A DNA stretch of 45,675 bases from an uncultured Collinsella sp. (GCA_934654765.1 CAKUGX010000004.1:1-45675); one strand, 5' to 3'. Positions 1 to 11,289 are shown, counted from the stretch's first letter. Notes: generated by a model not told the origin, from the letters alone. A program made the numbers and translations.

Positions 1-478
1 TGGTGCCGATGACCTGGATCGTCGCCTGAATCACGTTGGCAAAGCTGTTGTTGAGCGCCTCGGAGACGGTGTCGACATCGTTGGTGAAGAAGCTCATGAT
101 GTCGCCCGAGCGCGTGCTGTCGAAATAGCTGAGCGGCAGCGTCTGGATGTGCGCGAACAAGTCGCGGCGGATGTCGGACACAACACGCTGGGCTGCGCGC
201 ACCATGATTTGCGAATAGCCCAGGGCCGAGAGCACGCCCGCGGCGTAGATAGCGGCTGTAAAGAGTACCTGCTTGGTGAGCAGCTCCTCCCCGCCTGTAG
301 CCAGACCGTTGACGATGGGGCGCACCATATAGGTGCCGGCAAGGCTCGCGATGGCGGCGATAGAGGCGAGCACGCCCACCGCCAGCAGCGAGAACTTGGC
401 GTGGCCCATATAGCTGAGCAGGCGGCGGAGCGTCTGCCCCAGATTGGCCGGGCGAGCCTGAGCGGATGTCTTAGGCAT
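1..478 (-). CDS. ABC exporter permease/ATPase, second subunit (3'-truncated by window edge)
   Basis: This is the N-terminal part of an ABC transporter of the multidrug exporter type, starting MPKTSAQARPANLGQTL and running off the left edge. About 159 residues are visible, all in the transmembrane domain. They include the typical stretch RRDLFAHIQTLPLSYFD followed by RSGDIMSFFTNDVDTV, which is the first intracellular coupling region of exporters. The ATP-binding domain lies outside the window. The start is supported by a perfect AGGAGGTGA ribosome binding site. The ATG overlaps the stop of the upstream ABC gene by 8 bases (471-478), so the two are translationally coupled and very likely form a heterodimer. 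The substrate cannot be told from the sequence. Confidence 0.9.
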   Translation of the reverse strand, partial: MPKTSAQARPANLGQTLRRLLSYMGHAKFSLLAVGVLASIAAIASLAGTYMVRPIVNGLATGGEELLTKQVLFTAAIYAAGVLSALGYSQIMVRAAQRVVSDIRRDLFAHIQTLPLSYFDSTRSGDIMSFFTNDVDTVSEALNNSFANVIQATIQVIGT

Positions 479-2312
479 GGCGCTCACCTCCTTTCTGAGC
501 CTGAAGCGATCCGCACGCGACGGAGGAAATCGGATCATCCGCGCCGTCGGCGTCGCCCGTATCGTCGTCACCGTCGTCCGCATCCCCCGCGAACTCCATC
601 TGCGAGGCGTAAATCTCCTGGTAGATGTTGTCATCCGCCAGCAATTCCTCATGCGTGCCCACGCCGTGAACACGGCCGTCGTCCAGCACCACAATGCGAT
701 CTGCATCCATCACGCTCGCGATGCGCTGGGCGATGATGATCACGGTCGTATCGGGTATCCGCGCGATGTGCTCGCGGATCTTGGCGTCGGTCGCCATATC
801 GACCGCGCTGGTGGAGTCATCAAAAATGAGCACGCGCGGATGCTTGAGCAGCGTGCGCGCGATGCACAGGCGTTGCTTCTGTCCGCCCGAAACACCGGCT
901 CCGCCCTGGCCCAACTCGCCATCCAGCCCGCCGATGCGGTCCAGGAACTCGTCCACACACGCCGCATGGCAGGCACGCAGCAGTTCCTCGTCGGTGGCAT
1001 CGGGTGCGCCCCACTGCAAGTTTTCGCGCACGGTGCCCGTAAACAGCACGTTCTTTTGCAGCACAATGCCCACGGCGTCGCGCAGGGCGGCCAGGTCGTA
1101 GTCGCGCACGTCACGCCCGCCCACGAGCACGGCGCCCTCGGTCGCGTCGTACAGGCGCGCGATGAGCTGCACGAGCGAGCTCTTGCCCGAACCCGTGCCG
1201 CCGAGCACGCCCACCGTGGAGCCCGGCTCAATACGAAGGTCGATATGCTCGAGCACGTCCTCGGCAGCATCCGCGCGGTACTTAAACGACACGTCGTGGA
1301 ACTCAACGCTTCCGTCGGCGACCTCACGCACCGCCGCGTCTGCCGCAGGTGCCTGGATGAGCGATTGCTCGTCAATCACCCGCGAGATGCGCTCCACGCT
1401 GGCGAGTGCGCGCGTGAGCAGCAAAAACACGTTGGAGATCATCATGAGCGAGTTCATGATCAGCAGCACGTAGCTCATAAAGCCCGTGAGCGAGCCCACG
1501 CCGAGCTCGCCGGCAAGAATCATGCGACCGCCGATCCAAAGAATGGAAAGCGCCGCCACGTACATCGACAGCTGAAACACCGGCAGGTTGAGCACGGCGT
1601 TGCCAAAGGTCTTCGTCGCGGTACGCGCAAGCTCGGTATTGACGGCATCGAACTTGGCCTCCTCGTGCTCGGCACGCACGTACGCCTTGACGGCGCGCAC
1701 GGCGGTGAGGTCCTCCTGCACCACACCGTTAAGATGGTCCATCGAAGTCTGCAGCTGACGGTAGAGCGGGCTCACGCGGTAGGTGATGACGCCCAGCACA
1801 ATCGCCAGCACGGGCAGGATGATCGCGAAGACCATGGCAAGCGGACGCGACAGCACCAGGGCATAGACCAGGCCGACGATGAGGGTCACCGGCCCGCGCA
1901 CCATGGGGCGAAAGCCGTTGCCGATGGCATTTTGGATGACGGTGATGTCGGTGGTCATGCGGGTGACAAGCGAGCTGGCATCGTAGTTGTCCAGGTTGCC
2001 AAAGGCGAGCGTCTGAATCTTGCGATACTCGGCCTCGCGCAGGTTGGCACCCAGGCCCGAGGCCACGCGTGCGGATGTGCGTGCGTAGCCCAGGCCCAGT
2101 ACCAGCGAAAATGCGGCACACACCAGCATGCACGCGCCTTGCAACAGCATGTAGTTGACGTCACCCGTGGGCACGCCCACGTCGATGATATTGGCCATGA
2201 TGACTGGGATAAACAGCTCGAACGCGGTTTCGACCGAGACGAACATCACGCCGAGAATGGCATCGCGACGGTATGCCCCCAAATAGGAAAACAAGATTTT
2301 GAGATTGCGCAC
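471..2312 (-). CDS. ABC transporter, fused permease and ATP-binding protein (heterodimeric exporter, first subunit)
   Basis: A 613-residue exporter half-transporter. The N-terminal ~310 residues hold about six membrane helices; the C-terminal half is the nucleotide-binding domain. Walker A GGTGSGKSS, signature VSGGQKQRL and Walker B VLIFDDSTSAVD are all present. The residue after Walker B is Asp instead of the catalytic Glu. In heterodimeric exporters one subunit commonly carries such a degenerate site, which fits the partner gene that overlaps it. The tail is very acidic (runs of D and G). The start codon is GTG, with GGGGGAT upstream. A promoter with TTGACA lies just upstream. Drug or lipid export is likely, and a MATE exporter is divergently transcribed next door; the substrate is unknown. 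Confidence 0.93.
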   Translation of the reverse strand: MRNLKILFSYLGAYRRDAILGVMFVSVETAFELFIPVIMANIIDVGVPTGDVNYMLLQGACMLVCAAFSLVLGLGYARTSARVASGLGANLREAEYRKIQTLAFGNLDNYDASSLVTRMTTDITVIQNAIGNGFRPMVRGPVTLIVGLVYALVLSRPLAMVFAIILPVLAIVLGVITYRVSPLYRQLQTSMDHLNGVVQEDLTAVRAVKAYVRAEHEEAKFDAVNTELARTATKTFGNAVLNLPVFQLSMYVAALSILWIGGRMILAGELGVGSLTGFMSYVLLIMNSLMMISNVFLLLTRALASVERISRVIDEQSLIQAPAADAAVREVADGSVEFHDVSFKYRADAAEDVLEHIDLRIEPGSTVGVLGGTGSGKSSLVQLIARLYDATEGAVLVGGRDVRDYDLAALRDAVGIVLQKNVLFTGTVRENLQWGAPDATDEELLRACHAACVDEFLDRIGGLDGELGQGGAGVSGGQKQRLCIARTLLKHPRVLIFDDSTSAVDMATDAKIREHIARIPDTTVIIIAQRIASVMDADRIVVLDDGRVHGVGTHEELLADDNIYQEIYASQMEFAGDADDGDDDTGDADGADDPISSVACGSLQAQKGGERHA

Positions 2313-2353
2313 GCAGCTTCATCCCCCATCAAACGTTGTTCGCAAACGCTCGT

Positions 2354-2381
2354 ATTATTGCGCGCCGGGCGGCAGTGTCAA
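2354..2381 (-). promoter_or_regulatory. Sigma-70-type promoter for the ABC exporter operon, with adjacent palindrome
   Basis: On the minus strand a consensus TTGACA (2376-2381) is followed after 16 bases by AATAAT (2354-2359), about 40 bases upstream of the GTG start. A perfect 12-bp palindrome, GAAATCGATTTC (2389-2400), lies just upstream of the -35 box and could be an operator. Which protein would bind there is unknown. Confidence 0.6.
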
Positions 2382-2500
2382 GTGTTCCGAAATCGATTTC
2401 TACAAGGCTGGCGCAGGCGCTAAGCCCGCGCGGCGCGTGGCCGTATTCAAATGGAAATGATTGAAGGCGCGATTTTTTCGCCCCACCGGCAACATGGACC

Positions 2501-2536
2501 TTGACTCTACAATCGTTGTAGGGTTTTCACTACACT
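2501..2536 (+). promoter_or_regulatory. MerR-type promoter with dyad in front of the MATE gene
   Basis: A -35-like TTGACT (2501-2506) is followed directly by the perfect dyad CTACAA-TCG-TTGTAG (2507-2521). -10-like hexamers follow (TTCACT at 2526 with a 19-base spacer, or TACACT at 2531). A dyad inside a long spacer is the hallmark of MerR-family-activated promoters. A MerR-type gene lies immediately downstream of the MATE gene, so it is the natural candidate to bind here. Confidence 0.55.
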
Positions 2537-2573
2537 GGTACGCAAACGAACCAAGCCAGAAAGTGCCCTGCCC

Positions 2574-3920
2574 ATGGAACACGACCTCACACGCGGCAAC
2601 GTCCTCAAGACCATCGCGGTCTTCGCCCTGCCCTATATGCTCTCGTACTTTTTGCAGATGCTCTACGGCATGGCCGACCTGTACTTTATCGGGCAGTTTA
2701 GCGGCGCCGCCGGCATCACCGCCGTGGGCAATGGCGCGCAGACGCTCTATATCATTACCGTGACGCTCGTGGGCCTGGCCATGGGAACAACGGTCATCGT
2801 CGGCCACGCCGTGGGCTCGCGACGCTTCGATCGCGCCGAGGCCGCCATCGGCAACACCATCACGCTCTTTATGGGTGTCTCGGTGGTGTTGGCCGCGCTC
2901 TTGCTCGCGCTGTGCCCGCAGATCGTGGCGCTCATCGGTACGCCGGCCGAGGCGGTCGAAGGCACTGCCGCCTACCTGCGCATTTGCTTTATTGGCATTC
3001 CGTGCATCGCCGCATACAACATCCTCTCGGCCATCTTTCGCGGCCTGGGCGATTCGCGCTCGCCCATGTATGTGATCGGTGTGGCGTGCGCTATCAACAT
3101 CGCACTCGACTTTCTGTTCATTGGCCGCATGGGACTCGGCCCCGTGGGCGCGGCACTCGGCACGGTGATCGCGCAGACGGCAAGCGTTGCCCTCGCACTC
3201 GTATGGCTCAAGAGCCGCCGCACAAACATCCACGTCAAGCGCAGCGACCTGCGCCCCCAGCCCGAAGTGCTCGGCAGCATCCTTAAGATCGGCGTGCCCG
3301 TGGCCGTCCAGGATGGCTGCATCCAGGTGGCGTTTATGTTCATCACCGTCATCGCCAACCACCGCGGCCTGGTCGATGCCGCCGCCGTAGGCCTGGTCGA
3401 AAAGATGATCAGCTTTTTGTTCATTGTGCCGAGTTCCATGGGCGCCACTGTCAGCGCGCTCACGGCGCAAAACGCCGGCGCGGGCAAGGGCGACCGCGCG
3501 CGTCAGGTGCTCAAGGACACCATGACCATCTCGGTGGTGTACGGTTGCCTGATCACGGCGCTCATGTGGTTGGTGGCACCGGCGTTTCTCGGCTTTTTTG
3601 CCAAGGACGCCGCGGTGGTCGCAGCCGGCACCGGTTATATGCGCAGCTATATTTTCGACGCGATCTTCGCCGGCATCCATATTTGCTTTAGCGGCTTTTT
3701 CGCCGCGTACGGCAAGAGCTACATCGGCTTTGCGCACAACGTGCTGGCCGTGGCGCTCATTCGCGTGCCGGGCGCGTGGCTGTTGTCGAGCATGTTCCCC
3801 GACACACTGTTTCCCATGGGCATCGCCTCGCCGTGCGGGTCGATTCTGTCGGCGGTCATTTGCGTGGTGGCGTTTACGGTGCTCAACCGCCGCGGTGCTT
3901 TTGACAAGTTGGTGGCGTAG
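2574..3920 (+). CDS. MATE family efflux transporter
   Basis: A 448-residue multidrug and toxin extrusion protein with about twelve hydrophobic segments arranged as two similar halves. It starts MEHDLTRGNVLKTIAVFALP. The opening segment and the internal LRICFIGIPCIAAYNILSAI are typical of the DinF/NorM superfamily. These are Na+ or H+ antiporters that export cationic compounds across the cytoplasmic membrane. The length is normal (about 450). The gene is followed after 56 bases by a MerR-type regulator on the same strand, so efflux is probably induced by a ligand of that regulator. The actual substrate is not visible. The ribosome binding site is weak (AGAAAG). Confidence 0.93.
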   Translation: MEHDLTRGNVLKTIAVFALPYMLSYFLQMLYGMADLYFIGQFSGAAGITAVGNGAQTLYIITVTLVGLAMGTTVIVGHAVGSRRFDRAEAAIGNTITLFMGVSVVLAALLLALCPQIVALIGTPAEAVEGTAAYLRICFIGIPCIAAYNILSAIFRGLGDSRSPMYVIGVACAINIALDFLFIGRMGLGPVGAALGTVIAQTASVALALVWLKSRRTNIHVKRSDLRPQPEVLGSILKIGVPVAVQDGCIQVAFMFITVIANHRGLVDAAAVGLVEKMISFLFIVPSSMGATVSALTAQNAGAGKGDRARQVLKDTMTISVVYGCLITALMWLVAPAFLGFFAKDAAVVAAGTGYMRSYIFDAIFAGIHICFSGFFAAYGKSYIGFAHNVLAVALIRVPGAWLLSSMFPDTLFPMGIASPCGSILSAVICVVAFTVLNRRGAFDKLVA

Positions 3921-3976
3921 CGGGGCGGCACGAGTCCGGCGACCCTGTCCCGTTTTCTGCCGAAAGGAACAATCCC

Positions 3977-4822
3977 GTGACCGATACATCCAGCGAACAT
4001 TCCGACGGCCTGCTCCGCATTGGCGAGGTCGCGCGTCTGTTTAACCTAAGCGTTGGCACGCTGCGCCATTACGAGCAGATGGGCCTGCTGGAACCGGCAC
4101 GCATCGACCCCGCGAGCGGCTACCGCTACTACGGAGCACGACAGCTCTCCACCCTCAACACCATCAGCCACCTGCGCGTTCTCGATTTGCCGTTGGCTCA
4201 GATTCGCGAATTTGTGACCACGCGCGACGTGGACCTCATGCAGCGCCAACTCGCCCAGCAGCAGGAGCTTATCGAACGTAAACGCCGTGAGCTGGAACGC
4301 GTCTCACGCAAGATCGACAACCGGCTTGCCTTGTTGCGAGGCGCATTGGATGCTGAGCTCGATACCATCTACGAGGTCAACGCGCCCGAACTTCGTTGCG
4401 CCGTGCTGCGCGAACGCGTCAACCCCACCGATGCCTATGCGCTGGAGTGGCAGATTCGCCAGCTGCAAAAAGGACAGCACGAGACCTTCGTCTTCCTTGG
4501 CAATCTGGGTGTGGGCATCGCGCCCGAGCGCATTGCCACCGGTGACTTTGATGGCTACGACGAGGTCTTTCTGCTGCTCGATGACACGGATGACTACCTG
4601 GGCGATGTCGAGGTACGTCCTGCCGCACGCTGCCTGACCGTAAGCTTCCGCGGCACGCACGGACAGGCGGCCCCGCGCTACGAGCGCCTGCTCGACTACA
4701 TGCACGAGCACAACCTGGCCCCCGTCGGCCCCTCGCGCGAGATCGCCCTCATCGACGACATCATCAGCGACGACCCAGCGACCTACGTAACGCAGATCAC
4801 GGTGCCTGTTACGGTCTCCTAA
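3977..4822 (+). CDS. MerR family transcriptional regulator with effector-binding domain
   Basis: A 281-residue regulator. The N-terminal winged helix (about residues 12-60) contains RIGEVARLFNLSVGTLRHYEQ and GYRYYGARQL, classic MerR/BmrR signatures. It is followed by a coiled-coil helix (LAQQQELIERKRRELERV). The C-terminal ~150 residues look like a GyrI/BmrR-type ligand-binding domain. It starts with GTG after AAAGGA. It lies 56 bases behind the MATE exporter gene and probably activates it through the CTACAA dyad upstream of that gene. The BmrR-like arrangement suggests sensing of hydrophobic cations, but this is inference. Confidence 0.92.
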   Translation: MTDTSSEHSDGLLRIGEVARLFNLSVGTLRHYEQMGLLEPARIDPASGYRYYGARQLSTLNTISHLRVLDLPLAQIREFVTTRDVDLMQRQLAQQQELIERKRRELERVSRKIDNRLALLRGALDAELDTIYEVNAPELRCAVLRERVNPTDAYALEWQIRQLQKGQHETFVFLGNLGVGIAPERIATGDFDGYDEVFLLLDDTDDYLGDVEVRPAARCLTVSFRGTHGQAAPRYERLLDYMHEHNLAPVGPSREIALIDDIISDDPATYVTQITVPVTVS

Positions 4823-4825
4823 TAA

Positions 4826-4860
4826 AACCGCCCGGAAAGAGTCGAACTTTCCGGGCGGTT
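4826..4860 (-). terminator. Rho-independent terminator between ligA and the MerR gene
   Basis: A perfect 14-bp stem (AACCGCCCGGAAAG and its complement) surrounds a 7-base loop. On the minus strand it is followed by TTTTATT, so it mainly terminates ligA; it can also stop the converging MerR transcript. Confidence 0.85.
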
Positions 4861-4882
4861 CTTCAATTTGTCTATCGATGCC

Positions 4883-7159
<2,277 letters not shown>

Positions 7160-7220
7160 TCACGATGGGGCCGAATAGTGGTCTCAAACCGCACCGAATC
7201 GGCAGCCGCCAGGCCGGGGT

Positions 7221-7422
7221 GGACAGTTAGTTCAGATACGTATAAATCTGCGAACCGAATCGAGCTCAAATGGCGCCATTTCACCCCATTTGGTCGTCTC
7301 AGAGCGGCCCGATCGGCTTATTTCTCCTTCCGAGCACCCATCAGAGCCCCATTTCCATCCCGAAACAGCTCAAAACGCATCCCAGACTGCCCCAGATTTA
7401 TACGTATCTGAACTAACTGTCC
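7221..7422. repeat. MITE-like element with 30-bp perfect terminal inverted repeats
   Basis: The 30 bases at 7221-7250 (GGACAGTTAG...AAATCTG) recur as an exact reverse complement at 7393-7422, separated by 142 bases without a gene. The core of each repeat also has local dyad symmetry (CAGAT/ATCTG). The 449-bp gap between ligA and the protease gene is explained by this element plus the protease terminator. It looks like a non-autonomous mobile element or an invertible segment. No transposase or recombinase is encoded inside. Confidence 0.6.
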
Positions 7423-7497
7423 AGACCATTCCGAACCGAGCTCCTCGCCAGCTCAAACTGATCCGTTTTCCTCCGTCCCCGAGGGATCATTATGGAA

Positions 7498-7534
7498 AGA
7501 GGGGCTGTCCCGCGCATGGCGGGGCGGCCCCTCT
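7498..7534 (-). terminator. Putative terminator hairpin downstream of the HtrA-type protease gene
   Basis: A 16-bp stem (AGAGGGGC...GCCCCTCT, two wobble pairs) with a 5-base loop lies about 26 bases after the protease stop on the minus strand. The following T-run is poor, so efficiency is uncertain. Confidence 0.5.
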
Positions 7535-7560
7535 GGCTTCGATGTGTGTGAAACGGCTCG

Positions 7561-9030
7561 CTAGAATCCCTGGCCGTAACCCTGACCCTGGCCCTGGCCC
7601 TGCTGGCCCAGCAGCTCCTCCAGGTACTGGCGCAGCTGCTCGTCGGTGATGCCGCCGTTGCCGGTATCAGTCGAGCTGTCGTTCTGCTGCTGGTTCTGCA
7701 GCTCCTCGTCGGAGCCCAGCTCGACGGTGACCTTCTTCTCTTCCTTGCCGCGCACGAGCGTGATCTCGACCTTCTCGCCCACCTCGTGGCTACGCAGTGC
7801 GATGATCAGGCCATCGGCACTCGTGATCTCGTCATCGCCCAGCTTGGTGATGACGTCGCCCTCCTGGATGCCGGCCTTGGCCGCAGGACCGTCCTCGACG
7901 ACGCTCGCCACATACGCGCCGCTATCGGTGCTCAGCTTGTTGGTGCGGGCGTTGAGCGCGTTGACGCTCGAGAGCGTGGCGCCCAGGTACGGATGAACCG
8001 GCGTCTTGCCGTCGATGATCTGGTCGGCGATGTTCTTGGCATAGTTGACCGGAATGGCAAAGCCAACGCCCGAGCTGGAGCCCGAATAGCTCTCGATGAG
8101 CGAGTTGATTCCCACGAGCTCGCCGTTATCGTTGACGAGCGCGCCGCCGGAGTTGCCCGGGTTGATGGCGGCATCGGTCTGGATCATGTTGGCATAAATG
8201 GTGTTGCCGCCGGTGGAGCTCATGGCCGTGGAACGATACAGCGCCGACACGATACCGGTGGAGACGGACTGCTCGTTGCCGAACGGCGAGCCGATCGCCA
8301 TGACCCACTCGCCCACGTTGAGCTTGGAGGAGTCGCCGATCTCAATCGGGGTGAGCTTGGAGGCGTCGGCATCCTCGAGCTTGATGACGGCCAGGTCGCT
8401 CGAGGCATCGTTGCCCACGAATTCGGCCTCGTAGGTGGTGCCGTCGTCCATGGTCACCACGTACTGGTCGTAGCCGTCGACCACGTGGTTGTTGGTGAGG
8501 ATATGGCCCTCGGTGTCGAGCACCACGCCCGAGCCAACGCTGCCCGAGCTGTCCGACTCGTCGGCAGACTGCGAAAGCGAACTGCCCTGGCTGCCGCCCG
8601 AAGTAGCGGTAATGGAAACCACGGAGGGCAGCGCCTTGGCGGAAACGGCCTCGGCCAGCGTGGTGTCCTCGGAATCGATGGTGATCTTTTGCGTCGAAGA
8701 ACCCGAAGCGCCCGCCGTCACGGCATTCTTGCCGCCGCCGATATCGAGCGTGCCGCTCATGATAAGCGCGATGACCAGCAGGGCGCCGCATGCGCAGCCG
8801 GCGAGCGCCGTAATGAAAATCGGCAGCTTTTTGGTCTTGGTCTTGACCACCGTGTGCTTGTTCACGACCTGCTGGCCACCCAGCGGCTGGCCGGTCTGCG
8901 TGTCGTAGGCCTGCACATAGGGAATGTTGTTGCCACCGGCAGGCGTCGACTCCACCTGCACGCGCGGCTGTTGCTGAGTCTCGCCGGCGTTGCCCGCGTC
9001 CTGGGGACGCTGGGAATCGTACTCGCTCAT
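7561..9030 (-). CDS. Membrane-anchored HtrA/DegP-type serine protease with PDZ domain
   Basis: A 489-residue trypsin-like envelope protease for protein quality control. A Gln-rich cytoplasmic segment (1-68) precedes one membrane helix (about 69-91), then a Ser/Gly-rich linker and the protease domain. The catalytic triad is visible as His182 (LTNNHVVDGY), Asp212 (SSDLAVIKLE) and Ser294 (NPGNSGGALVN). A PDZ domain (around GPAAKAGIQEGDVITKLGD) follows, and the protein ends in a Gln/Gly-rich tail. The start at 9030 is preceded by GAAAGGATC; the longer frame has no such site. It is transcribed alone, downstream of the regulator-glnA pair. A substrate cannot be assigned. Confidence 0.93.
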   Translation of the reverse strand: MSEYDSQRPQDAGNAGETQQQPRVQVESTPAGGNNIPYVQAYDTQTGQPLGGQQVVNKHTVVKTKTKKLPIFITALAGCACGALLVIALIMSGTLDIGGGKNAVTAGASGSSTQKITIDSEDTTLAEAVSAKALPSVVSITATSGGSQGSSLSQSADESDSSGSVGSGVVLDTEGHILTNNHVVDGYDQYVVTMDDGTTYEAEFVGNDASSDLAVIKLEDADASKLTPIEIGDSSKLNVGEWVMAIGSPFGNEQSVSTGIVSALYRSTAMSSTGGNTIYANMIQTDAAINPGNSGGALVNDNGELVGINSLIESYSGSSSGVGFAIPVNYAKNIADQIIDGKTPVHPYLGATLSSVNALNARTNKLSTDSGAYVASVVEDGPAAKAGIQEGDVITKLGDDEITSADGLIIALRSHEVGEKVEITLVRGKEEKKVTVELGSDEELQNQQQNDSSTDTGNGGITDEQLRQYLEELLGQQGQGQGQGYGQGF

Positions 9031-9059
9031 AGCTGCGATCCTTTCGTCAAATAACCAAA

Positions 9060-9083
9060 GGCCCACCAAACATGTGGCGGGCC
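9060..9083 (-). promoter_or_regulatory. Hairpin in the 5' leader of the protease gene
   Basis: On the minus strand a 9-bp stem (GGCCCGCCA with TGGTGGGCC, one G-U pair) followed by a T-rich stretch sits about 30 bases upstream of the protease start. It could be an attenuator or simply the end of an upstream transcript. Confidence 0.35.
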
Positions 9084-9201
9084 ATCATTGTTCACGTTGA
9101 GTTGTACCCCAATATGCGGGTGCGCGTGTATGAGAACGCAATCTTTTAGGAAGGCTTAAGTTCTGTTGCAAACCCGAAAGGCACCAGCACCTGCGGCAAA
9201 A

Positions 9202-9234
9202 CCACCACAAAGGTGCCTGTCCCCTTTGTGGTGG
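9202..9234 (-). terminator. Terminator-like hairpin behind the GlnR-like regulator gene
   Basis: A perfect 12-bp stem (CCACCACAAAGG and complement) with a 9-base loop lies 4 bases after the regulator stop; the minus strand continues with TTTT. Placement fits a rho-independent terminator. Confidence 0.6.
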
Positions 9235-9238
9235 AAAT

Positions 9239-9901
9239 CTAGTCCTTAAACAGATAGCCCACGCCGCGGACGGTGGTGATGTGCGCCGCGATCTGCGGGC
9301 CCACCTTGGAGCGGATGCGTCGGATGTGCACGTCAACGGTACGCGTGCCGCCGCAGTACTCAAAGCCCCACACGCGGTGCAGCAGCACCTCGCGGCTGTA
9401 GGCGCGGTTGGGGTGCGTCGCCAAAAAGCTCAGCAGCGAGTACTCCATCAGCGTCAGATCGATGGGCTCATCGTCGAGCGTCACCTGGTAGGTAGCCAGG
9501 TTGATCTCGAGGTTATCGATGTTGAGCACGTCGTCGGCGGTGACGGTCTCCTCCTCGCCCATGAGGCGCTGCGCACGGGCCTTGAGCTCATTGGGCGTCG
9601 CCGTGGGGCATACGAAGTCGGCGTGGGCGTGATTCGGCAGGCGCAGGGTGCCGAGCGCCTCGTCGTCAACGATCACCAGCATGGGAACGCCGCCGCGATC
9701 GTCGAGCCACTTGGCAATCTGATCGATACGGTCGCTGCGGATACCGTCGGAATCGAGAATCAGCAGGTCAAAGTCGTGCGCCGCAGTCGGCGAATCGGGG
9801 GTGGCCAGGCTCACCTCGACACCCAAGGTGGTCGTCAGGCTGCGGGCAAACTCGTGGAAGCGCGTCGTGCGCGCCATGAACAGGGCACTCTTTTCGGACA
9901 T
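9239..9901 (-). CDS. GlnR-like orphan OmpR-family response regulator
   Basis: A 220-residue regulator with an N-terminal receiver-like domain and a C-terminal OmpR/PhoB winged helix (GGTRTVDVHIRRIRSKVG, TTVRGVGYLF). The receiver is atypical. A candidate aspartate is present (LLILDSDG), but the acidic pair at the N-terminus and the conserved lysine are not evident. No sensor kinase is nearby. Actinobacterial GlnR, the nitrogen regulator, has the same features and a nearly identical WGFEYCGGTRTVDVH-type recognition segment. The gene follows glnA by 50 bases, which strengthens the GlnR assignment. The start at 9901 has GGAGG upstream. A candidate GlnR box lies in front of glnA. Function as the nitrogen regulator is inferred. 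Confidence 0.85.
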   Translation of the reverse strand: MSEKSALFMARTTRFHEFARSLTTTLGVEVSLATPDSPTAAHDFDLLILDSDGIRSDRIDQIAKWLDDRGGVPMLVIVDDEALGTLRLPNHAHADFVCPTATPNELKARAQRLMGEEETVTADDVLNIDNLEINLATYQVTLDDEPIDLTLMEYSLLSFLATHPNRAYSREVLLHRVWGFEYCGGTRTVDVHIRRIRSKVGPQIAAHITTVRGVGYLFKD

Positions 9902-9951
9902 ATCGGCCTCCAAAGATATGAGCTCAATCGTACTGGGACAAGCCAGCGCGA

Positions 9952-11289
9952 TTAGGAGTTCGCCAGGTAGTGCTTGATCTCCCACTGGGTGATCGTGGAC
10001 TCAAACTTATGCCACTCGTCGCGCTTCTTTTTGAGGAAGAAGCTGTGGATGTGCTCGCCGAGGGCATCCTTCATAAACTGCGAGTCCTCAAACACGTCGA
10101 GCGCCTCTTTGAGCGAGCGCGGCAGCGGCGTGTAGCCGGCCTCGAGCATCTGACGGTCGGTGAGCTTGAGCGTCTCGGCCGTGGCCTCGGGCGGCAGCTC
10201 CAGCTTGCGCTCGATACCGTCGAGACCAGCCGCCAGCGTGACGGCGTTGACCAGATACGGATTGGCCATGGGGTCGGGGCTGCGAAGCTCGATGCGCGTG
10301 GACAGCTGCTTGCCGGGCTTGTAGACCGGGATGCGGACCATGCTCGCACGGTTACGCAGGCCCCACGTGGCGTACTGCGGCACGGAGTCGCCGCCGGTGG
10401 TGATGCGCTTGTACGAGTTGACGGTGGGGTTGGTGATGGCGCTGATCTCGCGCGCGTGCGCCAGGATACCGGCCATGTAGTGCTTGGCGACGTCGGAGAG
10501 ATGGTACCTCTCGTCGTCCTCGCCCCAAAAGACGTTGTTGCCGTCGTGGTCGAACAGCGACTGGCACAGGAACATGGCGCTGCCGTCCTCGCCCGCCAGC
10601 GGCTTGGGCATAAAGGAGGCGTGGCAGCCGCTCTCGTAGGCCTGCTGCTTAATGATGAGCTTGGCCGTGGTGATGGCGTCGGACATGCTCAGGGCCTCGG
10701 CGTGACGCAGGCTCATGCCGTGCTGCGAGCGGCCGGCGGCGTGGAAGGTGTACTCCACGGGCACGGACATCTTCTCGAGCGTGAGGACCGTGTTGCGGCG
10801 CAAGTCGCGGGCGGCGTCGCTCACCGAAAGATCGAAGTAGCCCACGTTGTCGAGCGGCTCGGGCGTATGCTCGTCGGGAAAGTAGTAATACTCCAGCTCG
10901 GCGCCCACGTTGAGCAGGTAGCCGGCTTTCTCGGCCTTGTGGAACATGCGGCGCAGGGCATCGCGCGGGTCGCCGGCGAAAGGCTTGCGGTCGGGAGTGC
11001 ACACGTCGCAGAACACGCGGGCGACGCCGTTGTGGCTCGGGCGCCACGGCAAAATCTGGAAGGTCGAGGCATCGGGGAACGCGAGCATATCGGCTTCCTC
11101 GGGCGTGGCAAAGCCCTCGATGGCCGAGCCGTCAAAGCCAATGCCCTCCTCAAAAGCGACCTCGAGGTCCTCGGGGCTGATGGCAAAGTTCTTGAGGCGA
11201 CCGAGAATGTCGACAAACCACAGACGCACAAAGCGGATGTCACGCTGCTCTACAGAGCGGAGTACGTAATCGATGTTCTGCTGGTTCAT
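9952..11289 (-). CDS. glnA: Type I glutamine synthetase
   Basis: A 445-residue glutamine synthetase that makes glutamine from glutamate, ammonia and ATP in the cytoplasm. Family signatures include FVDILGRLKNFAI and GIGFDGSAIEGF at the N-terminus, then FHAAGRSQHGMSL, NPTVNSYKRI and the active-site region ELRSPDPMANPYL. The size (about 445) fits the short GSI-alpha type found in Firmicutes and some Actinobacteria, which is usually not controlled by adenylylation. The start has AAAGGGGAG upstream. The gene is followed by the GlnR-like regulator and is probably controlled by it through the box at 11355-11370. Confidence 0.97.
   Translation of the reverse strand: MNQQNIDYVLRSVEQRDIRFVRLWFVDILGRLKNFAISPEDLEVAFEEGIGFDGSAIEGFATPEEADMLAFPDASTFQILPWRPSHNGVARVFCDVCTPDRKPFAGDPRDALRRMFHKAEKAGYLLNVGAELEYYYFPDEHTPEPLDNVGYFDLSVSDAARDLRRNTVLTLEKMSVPVEYTFHAAGRSQHGMSLRHAEALSMSDAITTAKLIIKQQAYESGCHASFMPKPLAGEDGSAMFLCQSLFDHDGNNVFWGEDDERYHLSDVAKHYMAGILAHAREISAITNPTVNSYKRITTGGDSVPQYATWGLRNRASMVRIPVYKPGKQLSTRIELRSPDPMANPYLVNAVTLAAGLDGIERKLELPPEATAETLKLTDRQMLEAGYTPLPRSLKEALDVFEDSQFMKDALGEHIHSFFLKKKRDEWHKFESTITQWEIKHYLANS

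Noticed and set aside
477..2423. Long open frame antisense to the ABC gene, and similar frames at 20442-22235, 26659-28572, 37051-38622, 38689-40395 and 43967-45202
   Set aside because: They are antisense shadows in high-GC DNA; the opposite strand has clear domains and ribosome sites, and the shadows show no family features.
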